This document shows positions 1-8,286 of a stretch of 64,000 nt of DNA, piece by piece. How positions within the stretch are numbered: position 1 is the stretch's first letter; each line of letters opens with the position of its first letter. Source of the stretch: Variovorax atrisoli 110B (GTDB lineage: Bacteria > Pseudomonadota > Gammaproteobacteria > Burkholderiales > Burkholderiaceae_C); contig NZ_KB907450.1 of the NCBI RefSeq assembly GCF_000382045.1, forward strand, positions 1,378,204 through 1,442,203. The letters run 5' to 3'. Below the pieces are notes generated by a model, which had not been told where the DNA came from, made no database searches, and saw only the letters and a program-made list of their open reading frames with translations. Both the position numbers and the translations under genes were made by a program.

Positions 1-88
1 ATTCTCTCGATCCGAGCAGCGCGCTGTCGAACCAGCAAGCAAGGCGAATTCCTCAAAGTTCCTGTCTGTTCAGGGTCTCGGAGGCGCT

Positions 89-643
89 ATGGTTGCTCTG
101 GTCGTCGGTACAGGCGGCGTATTTTCGACAGACTATGTGGTTGCTCGGGATTCGAAGGGCTATCCCCTGCCGGAATTCAACTATGGAGCCGAACACGAGC
201 GAAACTTTTCCAGTCGCGCTCGCCAACGAAGCTCGGTCGAATCTATCTCATTGATCCGGGAGGTTTTCAAGCCTTCCATCACGGAACTGGCGTCCGCTTT
301 CGGCGTATCTCGCCAAGCCATCTACAACTGGCAGGCGGGGCAACCCATCGCAGAACAGAACGAGATTCGGCTTGCTGAGATGGCAAACGCCGCAGAGCTC
401 CTGTCTTCGCACGGATTTGCCAACACGGCCAATCTAGCTCGACGGAGGCTTCCTGGCGGTACCTCGTTTTTTGAAGCTGCGAAATCTGGCGCAAATCTGG
501 AGGCAGCGGCCAAGCAGCTGATCGCCCTTCTTGCTAGCGAATCAGCCCAGCGCACCGCTTTGTCAGAACGGCTTGCGACAAGGCGCTCCAAATCTGTAGC
601 GCTGGATGATCTTGGCTCCCCTCACCTCAACGAGCAAGTTTGA
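89..643 (+). CDS. HTH DNA-binding protein, first gene of a two-gene unit
   Basis: A 184-residue protein. Residues about 50-85 form a helix-turn-helix, with the stretch ELASAFGVSRQAIYNW followed by a second helix, of the XRE/homeodomain-like kind that reads DNA as a small regulator. The remainder is basic, and the C-terminal part is Ala/Leu-rich and helical. The start is chosen because GGAGG lies about 5 bases upstream of ATG 89. The stop is only 15 bases before the next gene on the same strand, so the two are almost certainly co-transcribed. Base composition is less GC-biased than the metabolic genes to the right, which fits an acquired segment. Regulator of its partner is an inference; the family is not recognised beyond the HTH. 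Confidence 0.6.
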   Translation: MVALVVGTGGVFSTDYVVARDSKGYPLPEFNYGAEHERNFSSRARQRSSVESISLIREVFKPSITELASAFGVSRQAIYNWQAGQPIAEQNEIRLAEMANAAELLSSHGFANTANLARRRLPGGTSFFEAAKSGANLEAAAKQLIALLASESAQRTALSERLATRRSKSVALDDLGSPHLNEQV

Positions 644-658
644 TCGGCAACTCGCAAT

Positions 659-1534
659 ATGGCGAAGTGGGATCGAAGCACTCTTTGGAGACAAGGGCAT
701 CTTCTTACTCTAGATGCTGTCGTCGCATTCGGACTAGATTGTGGTGAGGGCCCGGAGAAAACGGCCGTCGTAGTGATATCGCACGATTGCGATATTGCTC
801 AACTCGACACGAACGAGCCCTATGTCGAAGTCATTGTGGGAAGATTCGTCGAAGGCCCCGCAAACGGAAACTACACAAACAGCAAAAATCTTCGCAAGCT
901 GCAGATTGAGTGCACCTCTGGCACCACTACGAAGATTGTGGAGTTGGAGATCGCCAAAAGATGTGCCTTGCCGAAGAACACCAAATCTGAAGGATCTCCG
1001 GCGCTCGGAGACTATGCGCCCTGCACGGCTCAATCTCTGAGTAGAGCCGATCGCAATACCTTGCAGATCTGGCTGGCTGCTCGCTATCGCCGCGCTGCGT
1101 TCCCTGACGAATTTGATCGCCGGCTTGATGCAGAAACGAAGGTCGCGGAAAGGCTGGCGAAGGTTTTCAAAGATAGTGGGAAGCACATCGTTGCCGTTTT
1201 CTTCGACGTTGATCAAGGCGAGGAAAAGACGCGAACCGGTGCGACCGATCCTTATGAGTTGCATGTAACCCTTCTCTACCGCACCGACGAAGACCCCCGA
1301 GTCGCGGAGGCTGCTGCGAAGGATGCAAGCAAACGAATCACCACGATCTTCAATGATCGGTGTACGGCCAAAGACGCAAAAGGCAATGTCGTCCACCACT
1401 GGATCGAGTTGATTGGTGTAGACGTCATTTCAGATCAGGCGATGACATACGCAGATTCCCAGCTGCTAAAGAAGTGGCAAGCGGATCACATCAGTCTTCG
1501 GATCGATCCTCCGCAACCTTTGCTCGGGTCATAG
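659..1534 (+). CDS. Conserved hypothetical protein paired with the upstream HTH gene
   Basis: A soluble 291-residue protein with no signal peptide or membrane segment. I do not recognise the family. Visible features are a hydrophobic strand ending in SHDCDIA near residues 40-47 (a His-Asp-Cys-Asp cluster that could bind metal or form an active site), a second strand-rich block ending AVFFDVDQGEE near residue 183, and a C-terminal WHIELIGVDVIS strand. It begins 15 bases after the HTH gene, so it probably belongs to a two-gene regulator/effector module. A toxin-antitoxin or defence pair is possible from layout alone, but no sequence motif proves it. Confidence 0.5.
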   Translation: MAKWDRSTLWRQGHLLTLDAVVAFGLDCGEGPEKTAVVVISHDCDIAQLDTNEPYVEVIVGRFVEGPANGNYTNSKNLRKLQIECTSGTTTKIVELEIAKRCALPKNTKSEGSPALGDYAPCTAQSLSRADRNTLQIWLAARYRRAAFPDEFDRRLDAETKVAERLAKVFKDSGKHIVAVFFDVDQGEEKTRTGATDPYELHVTLLYRTDEDPRVAEAAAKDASKRITTIFNDRCTAKDAKGNVVHHWIELIGVDVISDQAMTYADSQLLKKWQADHISLRIDPPQPLLGS

Positions 1535-1598
1535 CATCAGAACGCAAGTCACATGCATCGACGTTCGCCCTTCGTTAATTTATGGGAGCAAGTGTCAG

Positions 1599-2474
1599 AT
1601 GGGACAGGCCAAGAATAAGCAGCTGCTTGCTTTTGCACCCGAGCGCGTTGTGGAGTGGGAAGCTAACGACTGTGTGAACTTTGCTGTAGCACTGGCTCGA
1701 CTGACTGGCTGGCTGCTCCATGTTGACTGGTGGGCAACCTCCCGACATCCTCGCCTCGACCAAATGCATCCACTTCGCGTCTACGTGGGGGACAACGGCG
1801 ATCAGGTGTTCGACGTTCGCGGAATTCGAAGCATCTTTGAATTCAATCGAAGGATCATTCGAGATCTTGGACAAAGGGCCGGCAGAACCTATGGCCCGGG
1901 CGGAGTTCTCACTCGCTATTACGCCGAGTCGAAGCTCGCTTCGCTCCCGCTGCGTTCGCAGCCCGATGACGACAACGTCCGTTTGGCGATTGAAGCTATT
2001 CAGGCACACCCGAGATACCTCTCCGAAGTGCCCGCCAGACCCCAGCCGAACATGCCCGCGCACGAAGCGGCCGCGTTCACGTTTGGGAAGTGCGGCCCGT
2101 TCGCAGAAGCTATGCACGAACTCACAGGGCTTCAGCCGGCGGCGCTTCTTGCTTTGCGCTTTCTGCCCGGTTGGGAGCAAACGGCGCGTGGCGACAGCGG
2201 CTACTTTCATAGCGTCGTGCTCCACCCAGACGGGAAGGCTGAGGACTCATGGGGCATCGCACCCTTGGAAGACATCGCGGCTCGCTATGGCGTCGTCGAA
2301 TTCAAGACGAGCATCGAAGAGCATTCACGAGTGATGAACAAGCTGCGGACCAACACGCCGGATAACTACAAACGCGCGATCAATCACGCGAAAGAGTTGA
2401 TTCAAAAGTACCGTCACGAATACTGGCTGGCGCGCCCAGGCCGTTTGGCATATCACGCCAGTCAACTTCCGTAA
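1599..2474 (+). CDS. Protein with duplicated Cys-His-Asp papain/transglutaminase-like module
   Basis: A cytoplasmic 291-residue protein of no family I recognise. It contains two similar halves. In the first, NDC at Cys25 is followed by a LARLTG helix, then His57 and VFDVRGI with Asp72. In the second, GKC at Cys165 is followed by MHELTG, then FHSVVL with His204 and EDSWGI with Asp216. The order Cys, His, Asp and the helix-strand-strand spacing are those of papain-like/transglutaminase-like hydrolases. The start at ATG 1599 has a GGGAG about 10 bases upstream. Fold and activity are inferred from the motif order only. It lies 64 bases after the preceding gene on the same strand and could share its transcript. 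Confidence 0.5.
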   Translation: MGQAKNKQLLAFAPERVVEWEANDCVNFAVALARLTGWLLHVDWWATSRHPRLDQMHPLRVYVGDNGDQVFDVRGIRSIFEFNRRIIRDLGQRAGRTYGPGGVLTRYYAESKLASLPLRSQPDDDNVRLAIEAIQAHPRYLSEVPARPQPNMPAHEAAAFTFGKCGPFAEAMHELTGLQPAALLALRFLPGWEQTARGDSGYFHSVVLHPDGKAEDSWGIAPLEDIAARYGVVEFKTSIEEHSRVMNKLRTNTPDNYKRAINHAKELIQKYRHEYWLARPGRLAYHASQLP

Positions 2475-2914
2475 AAACAGGTAATAGCGAGCCGGCCGCG
2501 GAGCACCCGCCGCGCCAGCGTTGGCGCGGGCGCCCATGGCGCCGACCCGGTCGTAAAAACAACTACCCCAAGCGCGCAGGCTCGGTGGGGGCTAGACCGC
2601 GCGCCGGCGGGGACGGGCGGCCCGCGTCGGGGGGACGGTCGTGAAGGCGACGGGGTCGCTACGAGGCCCGTGGCAGCCCCATGGAGAGGCCGAGCGGCCC
2701 AAGGCAAGGGCCAGGGGACCTTTGAGCGAACAAGTCGTGTTTGGAGGCTATCTGCGCGAATCTGCTCATCCAAACCACCACGGCGGTGCGACGCTGGACG
2801 AAGTGGCTGAACTCAACAGCGTCTCGCGCGAAGTGGGCGGCCAGCCGCAGGGCGTGCAAATGGCAGCGCGTCCCGATAACATCGCCGCCACATTTGTTTC
2901 CTAAAGTAAAAAAA
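2475..2914. other. Intergenic region without a supported gene
   Basis: No convincing gene is seen here; the open frames have no ribosome site or recognisable protein. The first part is extremely GC-rich, with overlapping inverted GC repeats around 2500-2540. A 7-base inverted repeat (GTTTGGA at 2739-2745 and TCCAAAC at 2769-2775) lies in the presumed promoter region of the next gene. Confidence 0.4.
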
Positions 2915-4357
2915 ATGCCGCCACTGCCCTGTCGCACCCGCCTGAGCCTCGCCCTGGCCATCGCCGTGCCCTTGATGCTTGCATCGTGCGGCGGCGGTGG
3001 AGGCGGAGGCTTCTCCTTTGGTCCCTTTCCTCCGGCGAACAGCGGCGTAGGCGACGCGCCGCCGCCGCCACCTCCGCCACCTCCGCCGCCTCCCCCTGCG
3101 CCGCCAGCGGGCGCGCTGAAGTTCACCGTCGGCGGCACCGTCACCGGCCTGGCAGGCAGCGGGCTGGTGCTGCAGAACAACGCAGGTGACGACATGGCCG
3201 TCGCAGCCGACGGCAGCTTCAGCTTCGCTTCTTCGCTGGACGACGGTGCCGAGTACGGCGTGACCGTGAAGACGCAGCCCACGGCGCTGCAGGTCTGTGT
3301 TGCGAAACAAGCCTTCGGGACGATCGCAGGGGCTGCGGTGAGCTCGGTGACGGTCAATTGCTCGGAGGCCGGAGCCGACCGTTTCGGCTTTGCGGCCAAT
3401 GAGGGATCGAACAATCTGTCTGCATACACCGTTTCTCCGGATGGCAGTTTGTCGGCAGCCACTGCGTACCCCTTGGCAGGCACGCCCCAGCACGTGACCG
3501 CGCATCCCTCGGGGAAAAAGCTCTACACCAGCGTCTACGTCGGGACCGAAGGCGTCACTCAATCCACCATCGATCCCGCCGGCACGCTGTCGCAGAACCT
3601 CAATCTCACCACCGGCGTCGGCACGAGCCCGGTCTTTGTCGGCGTCGAACCCAAGGGACGTTTTGCCTACGTGATCGGCGATGGGCAGATCCATCGACTC
3701 AATATCGACGCCACCACCGGCGACCTCGACGGCAGCACGGCCGTGGCCGTGGCCGGCGGCAACAGTCGCAAGCTGGGTTTCGATCCCGAGGGGCGATTCG
3801 CGTTCGTGCCCAACGGCGCGTCCATCGAAGTGTTCCGCTTGGATCAGAGCACCGGCGTTCCGATCTCGCCACCCGCGTCGGTCGCGCTGCCAGTCGGCGG
3901 CTTCGTCGACGTCGCGGCTGAACCCAGCGGTCGTTTCGCCTACGTAAGCACTGGCAACAACCCCGGCACCCTGCGCGCTTATTCCATTGACCAGACCACA
4001 GGCGCGTTGACTTCGATCGGCTCGGTGCCCTCCGGTAACACGCCCTTTGGCATGGCCATCGATCCGACCGGACGCTTCGTGTACGTTGCGAACAGGAATT
4101 CCCACAACGTCTCGGCCTACGCCATCAACCCACGAACCGGCGCGCTGACGGCCGTACCGGGCCAGCCGTTCTCCGTCGGCGCCAACACGCCCAACTCCGT
4201 CACCGTGGATCGCACAGGCCGGTTCGCCTATACGGCGAACCAGGGCGACAACACGATCTCGGTCTTTACGATCGACCGGAGCACCGGCACGCTCACTCTG
4301 CAAGCCGTGCACGCGGCCGGAGCCAACCGGCCGCAGTTCTTCGCGCTCGCCAAGTAG
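2915..4357 (+). CDS. Lipoprotein with lactonase/YncE-type beta-propeller
   Basis: A 480-residue cell-envelope protein. The start chosen at ATG 2915 gives a proper lipoprotein signal (residues 1-25, lipobox LASC), followed by a poly-Gly run and a poly-Pro linker that hold the domain away from the membrane. From about residue 150 to the end the motif GRFAYV(A/S)N recurs at least six times (GRFAYVIG, GRFAFVPN, GRFAYVST, GRFVYVAN, GRFAYTAN), typical of seven-bladed 6-phosphogluconolactonase-like propellers (PF10282 family). The longer upstream extension of the frame lacks a leader and is rejected. The family fold often works in binding or in lactone hydrolysis; here no catalytic role can be assigned. 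It stands alone, just left of the prophage remnant. Confidence 0.75.
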   Translation: MPPLPCRTRLSLALAIAVPLMLASCGGGGGGGFSFGPFPPANSGVGDAPPPPPPPPPPPPPAPPAGALKFTVGGTVTGLAGSGLVLQNNAGDDMAVAADGSFSFASSLDDGAEYGVTVKTQPTALQVCVAKQAFGTIAGAAVSSVTVNCSEAGADRFGFAANEGSNNLSAYTVSPDGSLSAATAYPLAGTPQHVTAHPSGKKLYTSVYVGTEGVTQSTIDPAGTLSQNLNLTTGVGTSPVFVGVEPKGRFAYVIGDGQIHRLNIDATTGDLDGSTAVAVAGGNSRKLGFDPEGRFAFVPNGASIEVFRLDQSTGVPISPPASVALPVGGFVDVAAEPSGRFAYVSTGNNPGTLRAYSIDQTTGALTSIGSVPSGNTPFGMAIDPTGRFVYVANRNSHNVSAYAINPRTGALTAVPGQPFSVGANTPNSVTVDRTGRFAYTANQGDNTISVFTIDRSTGTLTLQAVHAAGANRPQFFALAK

Positions 4358-4465
4358 CGCGCACTCAGGATCAGGAGACATCGGGCCTCTCCCATACGCC
4401 CCTAGTCGCAACTGTGCAATCGTAGGAAGGCACCCGAAGTCTCTGAGCGCGTAGGTTCACTGGCC

Positions 4466-5195
4466 TTACGCGGCCTTCCGCTCCGGCACGAGGAACCGCA
4501 CCAGTTCCTCCCCAGCCCACTCGTTGAGTTCCCGAAAGCGCTGCATCAGCGGCTGGATCTCGTTGTCGATGAACACCCCCAGCGCGTCCGGTGCATTGCC
4601 GAAGCCGCCGGCGTTGGTGGGCACGATGCCGAGCAGGCCAGGCGGCACGCGGTGAGCAGCGAGCACGTCGTCCTTGCTCACGTTCTTGATCGCCGCGAAG
4701 TCGTCCTTCGCAGCCACCTCGCTGACGGGGATCAGCTTCAGGCCATCGGACTTGCCACCAGGCGCATGCAGGAACAGATTCCGGAAATTGCCCGGCCCCT
4801 TCGCTCCCTTCAGCGCCTCGCGCAACGCATCCGCATCGGCGGTGCTGACCTGCGCATCCGACAGGTACAGGATGAAGCCCGCGTGCGAACCGTTCGCGTA
4901 GTACTTGCGCCGGAACATCGTGGCTGACTCGTTGAGCCAGGCCGACTGCAGAGCGCTGATGTACTCGGGCAGGCCATAGACCTCCTGATTGACGTCGTCC
5001 TCCCGAAGATGGAAGACCGAGCCAGCGGGGAACTCATGCTCCTGATGCCAGCCACGCACAAAGGAGTAGCGGCCCGCCTCTTCCCCGCGCCGCGTGAATT
5101 TGGCCAGCGCGTGCTGCAGTGCCAGCGGCCGGCCAGTGAGGGCGCGCGGCTGCTCGACATAGGCATTGCCGAAGACCAAAAAATCCAGCGCCATC
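4466..5195 (-). pseudogene. P2-like portal protein (gpQ), 3' fragment
   Basis: About 240 codons remain of a portal protein that normally has about 340-350 residues. Family features are clear: DFLVFGNAY at the break end, then LREDDVNQEVYGLPEY, AWLNESATMFRRKYYANG, and the C-terminal VPPGLLGIVPTNAGGFG. The portal ring is the DNA gate of the capsid. The open frame runs on to 5425, but that upstream part is only the antisense of the tape-measure gene, so the true 5' end of the portal has been lost by a deletion whose joint lies about 5180-5210. Its usual partners (terminase large subunit, scaffold, capsid) are all missing. Confidence 0.85.
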
Positions 5196-5204
5196 GCGCC
5201 GAAT

Positions 5205-6389
5205 GTCGCGCTCGACACCGCCAGCGGCATCGGCAAGCTCTCGGCAGACCAGCACCGCCTGCAGGCCGACATCGCATCGACAAACAACGCCATCGCCCAG
5301 CAGAAGGCGCGCCTCGAAGCGCTGGCCAACGCCGGCAACCGGAAGGCGCAGCTGCAGAAGAGCTTCAACGGCATCCGCGCCACGGCCGGGCATCTGGCCA
5401 TGGCGGGCGCCGCGGGCGTCGGCACCGCCTACGCCGTCCGCCGAGGCGTCGCCGAGCCGCTGCATCAGATACGGGAAAACGAAACCACCAGAGCACGCAT
5501 CGCCGCCCTCGGCCTGAAAGCTGACGAGACTCAGCAAATCATCGCCTACTCCACCCGGGTGCTGGGGTTCGCGGCGACGGCCGTCATGTGGCTCGGCCGC
5601 GCGCTGCTGCTCAACCCGATCGGCCTGGCCGTCACTGCCATCGCAACGGCCGCGTTCCTGATCTACAAGTACTGGGGGCCGATCAGCGGCTTCTTCGTCG
5701 GCCTTTGGGAGCGCGCGAAGGGCGCGTTCGCGGCCTTCTGGCAATACCTCGGCGGGTCGATGCCCGCGGCCCTGGCCACGGTGGGAGCGGCCATCGTCAA
5801 CTGGTCGCCCCTCGGCCTGTTCTATCAGGCCTTCGCGGGCGTCATGCAGTGGTTCGGCATCGAGCTCCCGGCCAAGTTCACGACCTTCGGCGCGCAGATG
5901 ATGCAGGGCTTGGTGAGCGGCATCACCAGCATGCTCGGCACCGTGCAGGACACCATCAGCGGCGCGGCGGACTCCACCGTCGGCTGGTTCAAGGAAAAGC
6001 TCGGCATCCGCAGCCCCTCGCGCGTGTTCATGCAGGCCGGCGAGAACATCGTCGAAGGCGCCGCCATCGGCATCGACCGCACCCGGCCGCTGCTGCGCGC
6101 CGCGGCGCTCGGCCTGGCCGGCGCCACGGCTGCGGCCATGCCCGCCATGGCGGCAGAGTTCCCCCGTGCACCCGGCAACTTCGACACCCGCGCGCCGCTC
6201 GCAGCAGCGCCCTCCGGCCGGGCCGCCGGCGGTGTCGTCGTGCAGGGCGACACCATCACCATCCACATCACCGCAGCGCCCGGCGCCGACGCCGCGCAGC
6301 TCGCCCGCGCCATCCGCGCCGAACTCGACAAGCGCGACGCCGACAAGCGCGCCCGCGCCCGCGGCGCCTTCATCGACTACGACAACTGA
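5205..6389 (+). pseudogene. P2-like tail tape-measure protein (gpT), 5'-truncated and internally deleted
   Basis: Roughly 395 codons remain of a gene usually two to three times longer. The left part keeps a coiled-coil segment (LDTASGIGKLSADQHRL onward) and the small-residue helix GAAGVGTAYAVRRG. The right part keeps the hydrophobic block ALLLNPIGLAVTAIATAAFL and the typical end WFKEKLGIRSPSRVF. Between them (near 5560-5570, at STRVLG/FAATAV) the middle of the protein is missing, yet the frame stays open. The 5' end is lost at the joint with the portal fragment; the ATG at 5166 lies in portal-derived DNA. The protein sets tail length in intact phages and cannot do so here. Confidence 0.8.
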
Positions 6390-6397
6390 CACCCGCC

Positions 6398-6889
6398 ATG
6401 CTCTGCCTCGGCCTCTTCGTCTTCATGCTCGACACAATGAGCTACCAAGAGCTTCAGCGGCGCAGCAGCTGGAAGCACGCCTCGCAGCCCCTCGTGGGCG
6501 CCCGCAACGCCTCGCAGTACCTCGGGCCCGGCGACGACATCATTACGCTCAATGGCGTCGTGGTGCCCGAGTTCGCCGGCACCGCGGCCAGCCTCTCGGT
6601 GCTGCGCCTCATGGCCGACCAAGGCGCCGCATGGGTGCTGGTGGAAGGCACCGGCACCATCTACGGCGCCTTCGTCATCACCGAGCTGCAGGAAACCCGA
6701 ACCCTCTTCTTCGAGACTGGCGAAGCGCGCCGCATCGAGTTCACCCTCACCCTACAGCGCGTCGACCAAGACGCCCAGGAAGTCGCCGAGCAACTCATCG
6801 CCGACAGCATGGGCGACCTGGGCGCCCTGCTGCAGGACGCGGCGGACAACACAGGCCTGTCGCTGGGCGTGGGCGCCAGCGTGGTGTGA
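6398..6889 (+). CDS. P2-like phage tail protein gpU
   Basis: A 163-residue tail-completion protein of the gpU family, whose members form the ring that ends the contractile tail tube. Visible family features are the early SYQELQRRSSW segment, the (L)NGVVVPEFAGT strand near residue 50, and the late FTLTLQRVDQDA. The start at ATG 6398 lies 8 bases after the tape-measure stop, and the gene ends 7 bases before gpD, preserving the P2 order T-U-D. The reading frame is intact, but without the other structural genes the product has no obvious role unless rescued by another phage. Confidence 0.8.
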   Translation: MLCLGLFVFMLDTMSYQELQRRSSWKHASQPLVGARNASQYLGPGDDIITLNGVVVPEFAGTAASLSVLRLMADQGAAWVLVEGTGTIYGAFVITELQETRTLFFETGEARRIEFTLTLQRVDQDAQEVAEQLIADSMGDLGALLQDAADNTGLSLGVGASVV

Positions 6890-6896
6890 ACAGACC

Positions 6897-8054
6897 ATGA
6901 CCGACGTAGACGCCATCACCGCCACGCTGCCGACCGTCAACGTCAGCGCCAACAGCTGCAGACGCGACACCCGGCGCGCCGCGGCGCACCTCACGCCCAT
7001 CTGGCGCATCACCGTCAACGGTGCGAACGTGTCCGATCGCATCCTGCCGCGCTTCGTTCGCCTGACCATCACCGATGACCGGCAGAACGATGCCGATGAG
7101 GTTGAGCTTGTCGTGAGCGACCACGATGGCGCCGTAGAGCTGCCGGACACCGGCGACACCGTCGAAGTGGCCATCGGCTGGCTTGCCGAGCCCAACGCCG
7201 CGCCCTACCGCCAGCTCACCACCGAAGAGATGGGCTTCCCCGTCGGGCTGGTCGAGAAAGGCGCATATACCGTGCAGGCGGTCGAATACGCCGGCACGCC
7301 CGACGAGATCACCATCCGCGCCCGCGCCGCCAACCTGCTCGACAGCCTGCGCACCCTGCGCGATGAGTCATGGCACAAGACCACCGTCGGCGCCATCGTC
7401 AACAGCGTGGCCAGGCGCAACCGCATCGAGGCCGTCGTCGCCAAGGAAATCGCCTCGCGCAAGGTCAAGCACGCCGACCAGCTCGGCGAATCGGACGCCT
7501 CCTTTCTTCGCCGGCTCGCTCAGACCTACGACTGCCTCTGCACCGTGAAGAACGGCAAGCTCCTGTTCAGCCAGGCGCGCGCCGCGCGCACTCCGAGCGG
7601 CAAGGTGCTGCCGGCGGTAGTCATCACGCGGCAGGACGGCGACAGGCACCGCTGGAGCCGCGCAGATCGGGACGCGTACAGCGGCGTGAAGGCTTGGTGG
7701 AACAACATCAAGACCGGGCGCCGCAGCAGCGTCATCGCCGGCCTGAGTGGCCGTGCGAAAGAACTGCGCACGACCTTCGCGAGCGAAGCGGACGCCCTGG
7801 CCGCAGCCCGCGCCGAGTGGCTGCGCATACAGCGCGGGATCTTCGATTTCGAGATCACCCTGGCATACGGCCGCGCTGACATCACGCCGCAGCGTCCTGC
7901 GCGCGTGGTTGGCTACAAGCGGAAGATCGACGAGACACCTTGGATAGTGGCCAGCGTGCGCCATACGATTGACCAGGCCGGCTACATCAGCCTGCTCACG
8001 CTGGAAACCGAGCAAGCCGAGGGCGTGGAAGGTCAAGAAGGTGCCGACATCTGA
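6897..8054 (+). CDS. P2-like late control/tail protein gpD
   Basis: A 385-residue protein of the GPD (gpD, VgrG-like hub) family that forms the central baseplate hub and was historically named late control gene D. The N-terminal strand PIWRITVNGANVSDRI, the middle LGESDASFLRRLAQTYDC and the C-terminal GYKRKIDETPWIVASVRHT are family hallmarks. Length is normal and the frame is intact. The start at ATG 6897 lies 7 bases after gpU. A diverged second copy of its 3' half lies about 2 kb downstream beyond a cargo gene. Confidence 0.85.
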   Translation: MTDVDAITATLPTVNVSANSCRRDTRRAAAHLTPIWRITVNGANVSDRILPRFVRLTITDDRQNDADEVELVVSDHDGAVELPDTGDTVEVAIGWLAEPNAAPYRQLTTEEMGFPVGLVEKGAYTVQAVEYAGTPDEITIRARAANLLDSLRTLRDESWHKTTVGAIVNSVARRNRIEAVVAKEIASRKVKHADQLGESDASFLRRLAQTYDCLCTVKNGKLLFSQARAARTPSGKVLPAVVITRQDGDRHRWSRADRDAYSGVKAWWNNIKTGRRSSVIAGLSGRAKELRTTFASEADALAAARAEWLRIQRGIFDFEITLAYGRADITPQRPARVVGYKRKIDETPWIVASVRHTIDQAGYISLLTLETEQAEGVEGQEGADI

Positions 8055-8286
8055 TGGCCGATTGAAAAGTGCACTCCAAAAGCATGCGAATTCGCTGAAG
8101 GGCTGCTACTTTCGGTCTCTATCGTTGCGATCACACCCGCTTACATAATCTCTGCGTCCACTTTGCAATGTTAGATCTCTGCCGCTTGCGATCGCATCTG
8201 CCGCAATGATGTGTTCGCACTGGAGAAATAAAAGCGCCTCGGCAGATCTCTGACCCAGTTGAATATTTTCATCGGGAGGAATTTGC

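Noticed and set aside
2641..2904. 87-codon frame before the propeller lipoprotein
   Set aside because: No ribosome site or domain, with compositional change in the middle; read as intergenic DNA.
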